This document shows positions 1 to 8,679 of a stretch of DNA of 64,000 nucleotides, piece after piece; position 1 is the stretch's first letter, and each line of letters begins with the position of its first letter. Origin of the DNA: CAWCGU01 sp963795195 (GTDB taxonomy: Bacteria > Actinomycetota > Thermoleophilia > Solirubrobacterales > 70-9). A program made the position numbers and the translations under genes. The notes below the pieces were generated by a model, which saw only the letters and a program-made list of their open reading frames with translations, was not told the DNA's origin and did no database searches. The stretch covers positions 868,001 through 932,000 of the forward strand of contig CAWCGU010000006.1 in NCBI GenBank assembly GCA_963795195.1. The letters run 5' to 3'.

Positions 1-467
1 TGCCCGCCCAAGGGCAGGGGACGATGAACAACCTCACCCTGGCGAATGAGACCTTCACCTACTACGAGACGCTGGGTGGGGGTCAAGGCGCGTGTCCCGA
101 TGCCGACGGGCCCAGCGCCGTGCACGTGGCCATGTCGAACACCCTCAACACCCCGGTCGAGGCATTTGAAACGGAGTTTCCGGTACGCGTCCGCGAACTC
201 GCGATCCGCCGCGGCTCGGGGGGATCGGGCCGCTCGCGCGGCGGCGACGGCATCGTCCGCGATCTCGAGGCCCTGGCGCCGATCAGCTACTCACTGATCA
301 CTGAGCGCCGCGCCGTGGCGCCGCGCGGGCGAAACGGGGGCGCGGACGGCGCGCGGGGGCGCAACCTGCTGAACGGAATCGAACTGCCCGCCAAGCACGC
401 CGGCGAACTGCAGCCCGGGGACCGACTTCGGATTGAAACCCCGGGCGGCGGGGGATATGGGTTTTGA
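1..467 (+). CDS. Hydantoinase B/oxoprolinase family protein, C-terminal part
   Basis: The gene enters from outside the window and only its last ~155 codons are present; the reading frame is already open at base 3. The segment begins PAQGQGTMNNLTLAN, which matches the conserved (P)A..QGTMNN block of the HyuB/5-oxoprolinase beta family. It continues through the family's YYETLGGGQGA and DGPSAVHVAMSNT blocks and ends in the usual Gly-rich PGGGGYGF tail. Family members hydrolyse hydantoins or 5-oxoproline with a HyuA-type partner and ATP; substrate specificity cannot be read from this fragment. The Met at base 24 is internal and not a start. Confidence 0.85.
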   Translation, partial: PAQGQGTMNNLTLANETFTYYETLGGGQGACPDADGPSAVHVAMSNTLNTPVEAFETEFPVRVRELAIRRGSGGSGRSRGGDGIVRDLEALAPISYSLITERRAVAPRGRNGGADGARGRNLLNGIELPAKHAGELQPGDRLRIETPGGGGYGF

Positions 468-483
468 AACAGTCGTTACAAAT

Positions 484-512
484 TTGGATTTCCGGCAACC
501 CTCGACTATGAT
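484..512 (+). promoter_or_regulatory. Candidate sigma-70-type promoter for the DUF1802 gene
   Basis: TTGGAT (484-489) and TATGAT (507-512) are separated by 17 nt, an almost ideal housekeeping spacing, in the only AT-richer stretch between base 467 and the start at 611. The leader would be about 90 nt. Seen by eye only. Confidence 0.4.
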
Positions 513-610
513 CCGCGATTCCGCAGGGGCGCAGGCCCCAAGCGGGGCGTCAAACGCGCTCCGCATCCCCCTATTAGCCAATAGCCCCCGACTCTGAGAG
601 TTAATTACCT

Positions 611-1245
611 ATGCCTATCGCGTTCAAGGAATGGGCCGTCACGGTGCGCGCGCTGTCTGAGGGTGAGCAGCTGATCACCCTGCGCAAGGGCGGTATTCAA
701 GAGGACAACAAGCATTTCGAGCTGGAGCACGATCGCTTTTTCCTCTACCCAACGTTCGACCACCAGCGCAACGACCTGGTGCGCGAATCCCACCACCCCG
801 AGCTGCGCCGGGCTCTCGAAGAGGGCGTCTGGCCCGATGAGGAGCCTGCCCCCGCGCTCTGCTGCGCGACGGCGGCATCCCGCAGCCCGACCGCGTTCGG
901 ATTCGTGCCTGGGCCGAAGTCGCCGATCACTTCGAGACCGACGACCCCCAGGTCGTCTACGGGCTTGCCCCCTTCCACGTTTGGACCAACGACTACGCCG
1001 CTAAGAGGCTGCGCTGGAAGCCGCGGCACCCGCTGCACGTGCTCGTGCTGCGCGTCCACCGGATCCCGCGTCCGGTGACCGTGCGCGTTCGCGACGAGTA
1101 CCACGGCTGCCGCAGCTGGGTCGAGATCGACCGTGACCTGCCCTTCGAGGGCACGCCGGTGATGGCCGAGGAAGAGTTCGAGCGCGCCGCAGCAGAAATC
1201 AGGACCTCCGTCCTGCAGACCGCCGGCGAGCCCGTACCGGCCTGA
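611..1245 (+). CDS. DUF1802 family protein, interrupted by one frameshift
   Basis: The N-terminal part (611 to about 850) reads MPIAFKEWAVTVRALSEG and on to GVWPDEEPAPAL. The C-terminal part continues one frame earlier as RALLRDGGIPQPDRVRI, HVWTNDYAAKRLRWKPR, then YHGCRSWVEID. Together they make one DUF1802-like protein of about 211 residues. A single missing base around 845-860 explains the break, since the span is one base short of 212 codons. DUF1802 proteins are uncharacterised small cytoplasmic proteins. Other genes in this window carry similar single-base breaks, so a sequencing indel is more likely than a true pseudogene. Confidence 0.7.
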
Positions 1246-1283
1246 CAAACAAGCGGCCCACGTCCTCCGCATCGCGTCCGGGC

Positions 1284-2228
1284 GTGGCCCGGCTCAATGC
1301 CCTCGACCTGATTGCGGGCGCCAACCGCGCGCTTGTGCTCGGCATCGGCGGCGGGGGCGACGTCGTCGGCGCACTCGCGGCGGGAAGGCTCTGCGAGTCG
1401 CTGGGCACCGAGTTCGTGCTCGGGGGCGTGGCCTGGGAGCGCTTCGCCATCGACCCCTACCCGGGGCCGCGGCCGATCGAGCAGATCGGGGGACGGCGGC
1501 TTTGTGACACCGCGGTCCTGGCCGATGGCGAGACCGCGACGCACGACGGGCTGCTGTTCGCCGAGTCGCGGATGGCGGCCTTTCTGGGCCGGCCTACGGT
1601 CCTGATTGACGTCACCCGGGGCGCGCCCGGCGCGGCTGCCGGGATCAGGGCCGCCGCCTGCGAACTGGAATGCGATCTGGCAATCCACCTCGACGTCGGG
1701 GGCGACGTGCTCGCACACGGCCAGGAGCCCAACCTCGGCAGCCCGCTCTGCGACGCCGTGATGCTCGCCGCGGCCGTCGCCGCCGCCGACACCGTGCGGC
1801 CGCTCGGTGCCGTCTTCGGCACCGGCTGCGACGGCGAGCTGACCCAGTCCGAGGTTCTCGAGCGCATCGCCGGCCTCGGGCGCGCCGGCGGCTGGACCGG
1901 GACCTGGTCGATGCCACTGGAGATCGCCGCCGAGCTGGAGAGCGCCTGCGCCGAGATCCCCACCGAAGCGAGCCTGCAGGCGGTGCGTTGCGCAAAGGGC
2001 GAGATCGGCCCGGTCCCGATTCGCGACGGCCTGCGAACGGTCGAGCTGGGCCCCGTCGGGGCGCTCACGTTCTTCTTCGATCCGGAGGTGGCCGTCGCGA
2101 CGGAGGCGCCGCTTGCCCGTGCCGTTCGCGATGCCACCAGCATCGAGGCGGCGCGCGACGTTCTCGACGACATGGGCGTGCGCAGCGAGCTCGACTACGA
2201 GCGCAAGCGAAGCGCAGAGAGCGCCTGA
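1284..2228 (+). CDS. DUF1152 domain-containing protein
   Basis: A 314-residue protein read from a GTG, 38 nt after the DUF1802 gene. The N-terminus has a glycine-rich nucleotide-binding-like loop (LVLGIGGGGDVVGALAAG). It is followed by GGVAWERFAIDPYPGPRPI, which resembles the DUF1152 family. A second conserved block, DLAIHLDVGGDVLAHG with GSPLCDAVML, lies near residue 135. No catalytic assignment exists for the family and none is proposed. There is no signal peptide or membrane segment, so it should be cytosolic. The start is not fixed by a strong ribosome site. Confidence 0.65.
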   Translation: MARLNALDLIAGANRALVLGIGGGGDVVGALAAGRLCESLGTEFVLGGVAWERFAIDPYPGPRPIEQIGGRRLCDTAVLADGETATHDGLLFAESRMAAFLGRPTVLIDVTRGAPGAAAGIRAAACELECDLAIHLDVGGDVLAHGQEPNLGSPLCDAVMLAAAVAAADTVRPLGAVFGTGCDGELTQSEVLERIAGLGRAGGWTGTWSMPLEIAAELESACAEIPTEASLQAVRCAKGEIGPVPIRDGLRTVELGPVGALTFFFDPEVAVATEAPLARAVRDATSIEAARDVLDDMGVRSELDYERKRSAESA

Positions 2229-2267
2229 GTTCGCAGCCCCAGCGCCGCTCCCGTGTTCTGAGTTGAG

Positions 2268-3311
2268 ATGAGGCGCCTGACGCTGCTGCTCGTTTCCGCC
2301 GTGATGGCAACCGCGTTGCTTTCGGCGCCGGCCCCTGCCGGCGCCAGCGGTCTCTTCGGCGTCGTCACCCAGGGTCAGCCGGCTCCCCGCGACTACGAGC
2401 GCATGGGGGACGGCGGCGTCGGGACTCTGCGCTTCGGCCTCTGGTGGCACCTGATCGAACAGCAGCCGGGTGTCTACGACTGGTCGTACGCCGACGCGAT
2501 CATGGCCGGTGCCGCCTCGGCCGGCGTTCGCCCATTGCCGTTCGTCTACGGCACGCCGGCCTGGCTGGCCGACCGGCCGGCCGAGCCACCGCTCGCTGGC
2601 GCCCCCGCCAGGCGCGCCTGGCAGAACTTTCTTCGCGCCGCCGTGGGCCGCTATGGGCGGGGCGGCGAGTTCTGGCGGGGCCGCTCTGATCGGTCGCCCG
2701 TCGCTGAGTGGCAGATCTGGAATGAACCAAACTTCGCGATCTACTGGCGCCCGAAGCCCGATGCCATCGCCTACGCGGAGCTCCTCGAGCTCGCCGACAA
2801 CGCCATCGAGTCGGTTGACGGGGGCGCTCGGGTCATGCTTGCCGGGGTGGCGCCGGTGCGTGGCGGGGTCGAACCGTGGGAGTTCCTCGAAGAGCTCTAC
2901 ACAGTGCCCGGGGTGGCGCGCCACTTCGAGACGTTGGCGCTGCATCCCTACTCCCCCAATCTCTACGGAATCAAGTTCCAGCTGCGGCTGATGCGCCGCG
3001 TCGCCTCCGCTTCAGCGGATCCGCTGGCCCCTCTGGCGATCACCGAACTCGGCTGGGCCTCCGCCGGCGCCCGCACCCACGCGCTGGTGCGGACTCCCGA
3101 GGGACAGGCGTCGATGCTGCGCCGTGCCTTCGCCTACCTTCGCCGCACCCGGAGCCGCTGGCGCCTGAGGACCGTAAGCTGGTTCTCGTGGCGTGATACC
3201 GCGCAGTCGGTCGAAGCCGTCTGCGATTTCTGCAAGCACTCGGGGCTGTTCACGCTGCGCGGCAAGCCAAAGCCGGCGTGGACGGCGTTTCGGCATTTCT
3301 CGGCCGAGTGA
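2268..3311 (+). CDS. Secreted GH-A-clan-like glycoside hydrolase
   Basis: A 347-residue protein with an N-terminal signal peptide of about 26 residues ending PAGASG. The fold pattern is a (beta/alpha)8 GH-A-like hydrolase. WQIWNEPN carries the presumed acid/base Glu (residue 153) and AITELGWAS carries the presumed nucleophile Glu (residue 260). The C-terminus has a WFSWRD block followed by a CDFC pair. A paralogue with the same blocks lies at 42019-43140, on the far side of the glycan locus. It probably acts on a polysaccharide outside the cell; the substrate is unknown. Cellulase/GH39/GH5-like is as far as the sequence allows. Confidence 0.65.
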   Translation: MRRLTLLLVSAVMATALLSAPAPAGASGLFGVVTQGQPAPRDYERMGDGGVGTLRFGLWWHLIEQQPGVYDWSYADAIMAGAASAGVRPLPFVYGTPAWLADRPAEPPLAGAPARRAWQNFLRAAVGRYGRGGEFWRGRSDRSPVAEWQIWNEPNFAIYWRPKPDAIAYAELLELADNAIESVDGGARVMLAGVAPVRGGVEPWEFLEELYTVPGVARHFETLALHPYSPNLYGIKFQLRLMRRVASASADPLAPLAITELGWASAGARTHALVRTPEGQASMLRRAFAYLRRTRSRWRLRTVSWFSWRDTAQSVEAVCDFCKHSGLFTLRGKPKPAWTAFRHFSAE

Positions 3312-3371
3312 CTCAGGTTCGCGCCGGGTGTGAGAGGATCGTCGCGTCGTAGTCGAGGGGGACGCACGGAA

Positions 3372-6137
3372 ATGCGGCACGTACGATCCAAGCGAACGAG
3401 ATTGCCGATCGGCGCAGGCGCGCTGCTGATCGCCGCGCTCGCGATTGGGGTGTTCGCCGCTCCCGCCGCCGCCGCTCCTCCCGCTCCCTACGCCTACGGT
3501 GAGAACGACGCCGGCGGCTTCCTCAACATCCTGCCGCCGGGGGAGGGCAGCAACGTCAACACGGTCGAGGGTGCGGCCTTCCTCGCGACCGGTGCCCGCC
3601 CTCCGCACGACCAGGACCAGTTGCGCATGTACGGCGACCTCGTCTACGCGGTGCCGGGACTGCAGGCCGCTGACCTTTCCGGCTACTTCAAGGACGCCAG
3701 CTTCGGCGTTCCCGCCGCCGACGTCGAGCGCACCTATAGCCCGCGTGCCGACGTCACAATCGTGCGCGACGAGTTCGGCGTGCCCCACATCTACGGCCTC
3801 GACCGCAACGGCGCCATGTTCGGCGCCGGCTACGTGGCAGCCGAGGACCGGCTCTTCTTTATCGACATCCTGCGCCATGCAGGGCGGGCCCAGACGTCGT
3901 CCTTCGTAGGCGGGGCAAACACCGGCATGGACGAGGACGTCTGGGCTGACACGCCCTACAACGAGGGTGACATGCAGCGCCAGTTCAACCTCGCAGACGA
4001 GGTCTACGGCTCGGTCGGCACGCAGCTCCAAAGCGACACACTCCAATACGTCGCGGGCATCAACCGCTACATCGAAGAGGCCCGCACCGATCCAGACAAG
4101 CTGCCGGTAGAGTACGCCGCGATCGAGCGCCCGCTCGGCCCCGACCCGTTCGAGGCCACCGACATCATCTCGATCGCCTCGCTGGTGGCCGGCATCTTCG
4201 GCAAGGGCGGCGGCAACGAGCTCGGCTCGGCGGTTGTGCTTGAGGAAGCGCGCAAGCGCTTCGGCCGTAAGCAGGGTCAGCGGGTCTGGGCCGACTTCCG
4301 CTCCGCTGAGGACCCCGAGGCGCCGACAACGGTCCAGGGCCGCCGCTTTCCGTATCAGACAGTCGGCCGCGGCCCCAAGCCCGGAGTCGCCCTCCCCGAC
4401 CGGGGGACTCTGCGCGAAGAACCAACGGTGATCGCGGCGAGCGGAAGCGCGGCCTCCACCACCGGCTCGGCAGGCTCGGCGAACGCCGACGGTGAGATCG
4501 TCGGCGGGCTGCTCTCCGGCCTGGCCGGCCTCGACGGCGGCTCCAACGCGCTGCTCGTGTCCGCGCGCGAATCCGAAAGCGGGAGGCCGATCGCCGTGAT
4601 GGGCCCACAGACGTCCTACTTCGCTCCCCAGATCCTGATGGAGCAGTCACTGCACGCGCCGGCCAGCGCCGCCGGCCCGGCGATCGACGTGCGCGGCGTC
4701 GCCTTCCCGGGAACAAACGTCGTCGTCCAACTCGGCCACGGCCGCGACTACGCCTGGAGCGCGACCTCGGCCGGGCAGGACATCGTCGACACCTTCGCGG
4801 TGCCGCTCTGCAAGCCCGGTGGCGGGCGGCCGGGGATGAAGGCGACCCACTACCGCTACGGCGGCCGCTGCCGACCCTTCGAGGTGCTGACCCGCATCAA
4901 CGACTGGGAGCCGAACCTGGCGGACGGCACGGCGGCCGGAAGCCAGACGTTGCGGGCGCTTCGCACCCCGGTCGGCATCGTCACCGCGCGGGCGCGGATC
5001 GACGGCAAGCCCTATGCCTACACCAAGTTGCGCGTCACCTACAACCACGAGGTGGACTCTGCGATCGGCTTCTCCGCCTTCAACACCCCGAGCGCAATGA
5101 ACACGCCGCGGGAATTCTTCCGGGCCGCCTGCGATATCAACCTCACCTTCAACTGGTTGTACATCAACCGTCGCCACATCGCCTACTTCAACTCGGGCGC
5201 CAATCCGGTGCGCTCGCCGCTGACCGACCCGAACTTCCCCGCCTTCGCCAACAAGCGCTACCGCTGGCGCGACTACGAAACGAGGCTCTACACCGAGGAC
5301 CAGATCCCCTGTAAGAAGCGCCCACAGGTCATCGACCAGCCTTACCTGACGAGCTGGAACAACAAGCAGGCGCCTGGTTACCGGGCGTCCGACGCACGCT
5401 TCGACTGGAGCTCGCTGGACCGTGTCCTGCCGCTCAACGACCGCATCGAGGAGGGTATCCGCGGCCGCCGCAAGATGAACCTGGTGGAACTGGTGAGCGC
5501 GATGGAGGACGCCGGCACGGTCGACCTGCGCGGCGCCTACATCCTGCCCTGGATCCTGCGCGTGACCGGCGGCGATCCGGGTGGCGCGGTCGGGGCGGCT
5601 CTGAAGACCCTCAAAGACTGGATGCGCGCCGGCGCCCACCGTCGAGACCTCGACGCCGACGGCGTCTACGACCAGGCGCGGGCGGTGCAGATCATGGACG
5701 CCTGGTGGCCGCTGCTGGTCGAGGCGCAATTCAAGCCGACGCTGGGAGAGGACCTATTCGAGGCGATCGAGCACATGGTCGGCCTCGTCGACGCCCCCGG
5801 CGACAACAACCCCAACCAGGGTTCGGCATTCGACGACGGCTGGTGGTTCGTTGAGAAGGACCTGCGCACGATCCTCGGCGCTCCCGTGCGCGGCGAGTAC
5901 TCGCGGATCTACTGTGGCCGCGGCGACCTGCGCCGCTGCCGGACGGCGCTGCTGAGCTCACTGCGGGCCGCGCTAAAGGTCCCCTATGCGGAGACCTACC
6001 CCGCCTCCTGCGCCCAGGGCGACTCCCAGTGGTGTTACGACGCAGTCGAGCACCAGGCGACGGGCCTCATTCCTCAGCCTCCGATCCACTGGATCAACCG
6101 GCCGACGTTCCAGCAGGTCGTCGAAATAGGGCGCTAA
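3372..6137 (+). CDS. Penicillin acylase family (Ntn hydrolase) secreted precursor
   Basis: An exported protein of 921 residues. The ATG at 3372 is preferred because a GAGGGG lies 11 nt upstream and a clean signal peptide follows (LLIAALAIGVFAAPAAAAP); an upstream GTG at 3330 is possible. The family's alpha-chain block TIVRDEFGVPHIYG and GYVAAEDRLFFID is near residue 130. After a low-complexity spacer comes GGSNALLVSA, whose Ser (about residue 391) is the expected autoprocessed N-terminal nucleophile of the beta chain. AWSATSAGQD and the SWNNKQAPGY block (Asn) also fit the family. Members hydrolyse amides such as beta-lactams, acyl-homoserine lactones or other acylated amines; specificity cannot be assigned. 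Confidence 0.85.
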   Translation: MRHVRSKRTRLPIGAGALLIAALAIGVFAAPAAAAPPAPYAYGENDAGGFLNILPPGEGSNVNTVEGAAFLATGARPPHDQDQLRMYGDLVYAVPGLQAADLSGYFKDASFGVPAADVERTYSPRADVTIVRDEFGVPHIYGLDRNGAMFGAGYVAAEDRLFFIDILRHAGRAQTSSFVGGANTGMDEDVWADTPYNEGDMQRQFNLADEVYGSVGTQLQSDTLQYVAGINRYIEEARTDPDKLPVEYAAIERPLGPDPFEATDIISIASLVAGIFGKGGGNELGSAVVLEEARKRFGRKQGQRVWADFRSAEDPEAPTTVQGRRFPYQTVGRGPKPGVALPDRGTLREEPTVIAASGSAASTTGSAGSANADGEIVGGLLSGLAGLDGGSNALLVSARESESGRPIAVMGPQTSYFAPQILMEQSLHAPASAAGPAIDVRGVAFPGTNVVVQLGHGRDYAWSATSAGQDIVDTFAVPLCKPGGGRPGMKATHYRYGGRCRPFEVLTRINDWEPNLADGTAAGSQTLRALRTPVGIVTARARIDGKPYAYTKLRVTYNHEVDSAIGFSAFNTPSAMNTPREFFRAACDINLTFNWLYINRRHIAYFNSGANPVRSPLTDPNFPAFANKRYRWRDYETRLYTEDQIPCKKRPQVIDQPYLTSWNNKQAPGYRASDARFDWSSLDRVLPLNDRIEEGIRGRRKMNLVELVSAMEDAGTVDLRGAYILPWILRVTGGDPGGAVGAALKTLKDWMRAGAHRRDLDADGVYDQARAVQIMDAWWPLLVEAQFKPTLGEDLFEAIEHMVGLVDAPGDNNPNQGSAFDDGWWFVEKDLRTILGAPVRGEYSRIYCGRGDLRRCRTALLSSLRAALKVPYAETYPASCAQGDSQWCYDAVEHQATGLIPQPPIHWINRPTFQQVVEIGR

Positions 6138-6188
6138 CCCCAGAACGCAAGCGGCCATTCGCCCGTTGGCGGGCCCGCGCCCTGAGCC

Positions 6189-6194
6189 TAGACT
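6189..6194 (+). promoter_or_regulatory. Candidate -10 element (TAGACT) of a leaderless promoter
   Basis: TAGACT lies 6 nt before the ATG at 6201, the spacing expected if transcription starts at or next to the start codon. The same TANNNT arrangement recurs before many genes here. Confidence 0.45.
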
Positions 6195-6200
6195 GAGCCG

Positions 6201-6998
6201 ATGGCCTGGGTCGAGACCGAAAGCCTTTCCTTCACCGCGCGCCACGACAGCGCCGACGCGGCGGCGGCCCAGCGAACGCTCGACGATCTCGAGGACCTGC
6301 GCCTGCGCCTCGAGGATCGCTTCGACGAGGCCCCGGGAGAGATCACGGTCGTGATCCACCCGAACCCGATCTGGCTGACAGCCGCGCACCCGTTTCTGCC
6401 CGCCGCTCGCTGGGCCGCCGCACCGGCCGGCCGCCGCTACCTGGCCGGTTGGTCGATGTCAACGGAGCTGCACGTGCTCAACGACGAGCACTGCGACCGT
6501 CGCGCCGCGGGCGAGGACTCGCAGCGGGCATTGCGCGGAACCGCCGAGCGCCTCTACGTACAGGTCGTGCTGGGCGCCAACAACCAAAGTCTGCCCCCGC
6601 CCTGGGGACCGCGACGGTTCTGGCGCTACCTGCGCTGGGCCTGGCTCGTCGAGGGCGCGGCCCAGTACTTCGCCGGCCAGGTGCCGCTCTTTCGCGCCGC
6701 CGTGATCCGGCGCCTGCGCGAGGGCGGGCCGCCGAGCTTCCCCCCTTCGGCCCGCGACGCGATCATCCTCGGCGGCACGATCTTCGACATGCTCGACGAC
6801 GAGGTCGGCCGTCATGCCTGCGAGCTGATGGTCTCCCGGCTTCAGAAGAAGGGCGCCTACGGCAACCTCGAAGTCGCCTTCGACGCCTCCATGTCGGAGA
6901 TCGAAACCGCCTGGCGCGGCTATCTACGTGAGATCTCCGAACGCCGCCTCGAGGAAGCCGGCGATCCCGGCCTCGACGACGGCGCGATCAGCTGGTAG
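6201..6998 (+). CDS. Peptidase-MA-like protein lacking HExxH
   Basis: A 265-residue cytosolic-looking protein with no signal peptide. EITVVIHPNPIWL near residue 47 and RWAWLVEGAAQYFAGQ near residue 150 resemble the gluzincin-like peptidase MA family, where the WL.EG.A.Y segment supplies a helix with a metal-ligand Glu. The usual HExxH helix should lie some 35 residues upstream. The corresponding stretch here is LRGTAERLYVQVV, with no His-Glu pair. It may therefore be a non-catalytic member. Family assignment is tentative. Confidence 0.5.
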   Translation: MAWVETESLSFTARHDSADAAAAQRTLDDLEDLRLRLEDRFDEAPGEITVVIHPNPIWLTAAHPFLPAARWAAAPAGRRYLAGWSMSTELHVLNDEHCDRRAAGEDSQRALRGTAERLYVQVVLGANNQSLPPPWGPRRFWRYLRWAWLVEGAAQYFAGQVPLFRAAVIRRLREGGPPSFPPSARDAIILGGTIFDMLDDEVGRHACELMVSRLQKKGAYGNLEVAFDASMSEIETAWRGYLREISERRLEEAGDPGLDDGAISW

Positions 6999-7080
6999 GC
7001 GACCTCGCGCGCCCGTAGGCGGTCCAGCGCGACGGACGGGTCAGGGCGGACCCTTCAGCGCCACCGCTTGGGCGACCGGC

Positions 7081-7587
7081 CTAGCCGATCGCCTTGTATA
7101 AGAGCCAGGTGATCGCCGTTGCGACTGCGAGCGCCACCAGCAACCAGAGCAGCAACCGTGCCGGCTCCGTACCCGACGCGGACAACTCAGCGCCGGCAGA
7201 TCCCGCCGGAGTTCCCTCGAGCTGCTCCCGCGCTGCCTCAAGCGCCGAGGAGGGGACGAGCACGTCCCGCGGGCCCGCCGCAAGGAAGTCGGGAACGTCG
7301 AAACCGCCGGTGCGCCGCTGAATCGAGGGGATCCCCTCCTCGCGCAGGATGCCCTGAATCAGCTCGGCCTCACTGAGGTTGCGCCCCGTGGCCGCGCGCA
7401 CGAGCTCGCCGTGGGCGTACTGGGGCTTGATCTTTCGCGCCAGCTCGTGAGCGTCGGTGATCGGCTCCTGCTCGGCCTGACCGACGTAGACCAGCGGCAT
7501 CCCGCAGCGGTCGCAGAAGCGCTCCTTCAGCATGAATCGCGCGGCGCAGTGAGGACAGGCGAGTGGCTCCTTGGAGGACTCAGTCAT
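7081..7587 (-). CDS. Zinc-ribbon DUF2007-domain membrane protein
   Basis: Read from the ATG at 7587, which overlaps the last codons of the upstream JAMM peptidase gene (stop at 7580-7582) and suggests translational coupling. The 168-residue product starts with a CPHC...CDRC zinc ribbon. A DUF2007-like domain follows (LSEAELIQGILREEGIPS, then VLVPSSALEAAREQLEG). It ends with one transmembrane helix (LLLWLLVALAVATAITWLL). DUF2007 proteins are called putative signal-transducing proteins from structure only. The membrane topology implies a cytoplasmic zinc ribbon and sensor-like domain. Confidence 0.7.
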   Translation of the reverse strand: MTESSKEPLACPHCAARFMLKERFCDRCGMPLVYVGQAEQEPITDAHELARKIKPQYAHGELVRAATGRNLSEAELIQGILREEGIPSIQRRTGGFDVPDFLAAGPRDVLVPSSALEAAREQLEGTPAGSAGAELSASGTEPARLLLWLLVALAVATAITWLLYKAIG

Positions 7588-7984
7588 CCTGGACTTCGAG
7601 CTCGACCTCCTCGACCCGGCCGTCTCGAATCGCGAAGGCGCGCACCACCGGGTTGTCCGCATCCGCAAGCGAGCAGATCAGGTAGATCGGATCTGGCCAG
7701 TTGGTCGCGAGGTTGATGTCGGTCTGCGACGGATAGGCCTCGCTCTTGGTGTGCGAGTGGTAGATCGCGGCGATCTCCTCCCCGCGCGAGTCGATCTCGT
7801 CGATGATCCTGATCAGGTCCTGCGGATGGACCTCGTAGCTGAGCGGGCTCGCGAACTTGTTGCGGGCCCGGCTGACCGCCGTCGCGACCCCGTCGCGGCC
7901 CGAGACGATTCCACAGCATTCGTTGGGCAGGTCATCGCGGGAGTGGGCGACGATTTCATCCAGCAGGGACCGGTCGATTCGCAT
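7580..7984 (-). CDS. mec: JAMM/MPN metalloprotease, Mec (CysO-cysteine peptidase)-like
   Basis: A 134-residue protein from the ATG at 7984 (MRIDRSLLDEIVAHS); the open frame upstream of this looks non-coding. The JAMM zinc site is intact: Glu in LPNECCGIVSG, then YHSHTKSEAYPSQTDI with the HxH-(x)10-Asp spacing. Order and wording closely follow Mycobacterium Mec (IYHSHTATEAYPSRTD), which releases cysteine from the C-terminus of the sulfur carrier CysO. The other parts of that pathway are in this window: cysM-like at 11215-12185, cysO-like at 43282-43554 and a MoeZ-like activator at 43590-44768. Here mec is coupled to a DUF2007 gene rather than to cysO-cysM. Confidence 0.85.
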   Translation of the reverse strand: MRIDRSLLDEIVAHSRDDLPNECCGIVSGRDGVATAVSRARNKFASPLSYEVHPQDLIRIIDEIDSRGEEIAAIYHSHTKSEAYPSQTDINLATNWPDPIYLICSLADADNPVVRAFAIRDGRVEEVELEVQDD

Positions 7985-8120
7985 GGCGGCGAGGCTACCA
8001 GCGGTTCCGAGCGAGCCAGACTGCAATTCCCCTTCATTGATTGTGCCAGTTGTCCATAACTTTGTGGCAGCAGGCAGGCCAGATGGGCCCGTGGGAGCCG
8101 GCACGGCACCCGCAAAGTCG

Positions 8121-8213
8121 ATGCTGCTGAACATCGGCTTGGTGCACATCATCGGAATGATGGGAACATTGGTTTTCTGGGGAGCAAACCCGCGAGCCCC
8201 GATAGGCGGATAG
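8121..8213 (+). CDS. Possible 30-residue hydrophobic microprotein
   Basis: A short frame from ATG 8121 to TAG 8211-8213 encodes a mostly hydrophobic peptide (MLLNIGLVHIIGMMGTLVFW...). It ends inside the ribosome site of the membrane protein that starts at 8221. No clear ribosome site precedes it. It could be a small membrane protein or a translated leader of the next gene; chance is also possible. The rest of the 236-base divergent interval 7985-8220 shows nothing else recognisable. Confidence 0.25.
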   Translation: MLLNIGLVHIIGMMGTLVFWGANPRAPIGG

Positions 8214-8220
8214 GAGAAAC

Positions 8221-8637
8221 GTGGACGTCCCGATGCAAGTCGCTTCCAGCCCCCACCCTCCGCGCGACCGGCTGGCCGCGGCGTTCTTGGTGGTGTTGAT
8301 GGCGATCGGCAGCTTTGCCCTCTGGGTGGGGATCCCAGCCGCAGCCCTTTACGCCGCTTCGCGGCTCTCGGACTCGATCGGCAGCCATCTTGCCCTCGGG
8401 TTGCCTCTGACGCTCACCTCGATGGTCGCATTCGGTGCCTTCTTGATCTGGCTCAACCGCCTCTATCTGCGGATCACGATTCCGCGGGCCGTCGCCGACG
8501 CCGACGCCGACGAGGACCCGCGGCGCCTGCGCGGACCCCTCGAGCCGCTGCTGGTCGGATCTCTCCTGGTTGCGCTGATCGGCTTCGTCGTCTGGTTCTT
8601 CGTCTTCGCGGAGAACCCGCACACCGCCGCGTTTTAA
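8221..8637 (+). CDS. Hypothetical three-helix membrane protein
   Basis: A 138-residue protein starting at a GTG with AGGAG four bases upstream (8212-8216), which decides the start. Three hydrophobic helices are visible (residues about 17-42, 55-78 and 110-130). A charged cytoplasmic-type loop rich in Asp/Ala (VADADADEDPRRLRG) lies between the second and third. It resembles no family I can name. Its neighbours (JAMM peptidase, unknown protein) give no functional hint. Confidence 0.6.
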   Translation: MDVPMQVASSPHPPRDRLAAAFLVVLMAIGSFALWVGIPAAALYAASRLSDSIGSHLALGLPLTLTSMVAFGAFLIWLNRLYLRITIPRAVADADADEDPRRLRGPLEPLLVGSLLVALIGFVVWFFVFAENPHTAAF

Positions 8638-8679
8638 GTCCGCACCGAGTGGCACCCAATGACGTTCGCAGATCGCATG

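Noticed and set aside
993..2945. 650-codon open frame on the minus strand opposite the DUF1152 and GH-like genes
   Set aside because: It is the antisense shadow of three recognisable plus-strand genes. The product is low-complexity (Arg/Gly/Ala/Asp-rich) with no family pattern, as expected in high-GC DNA.
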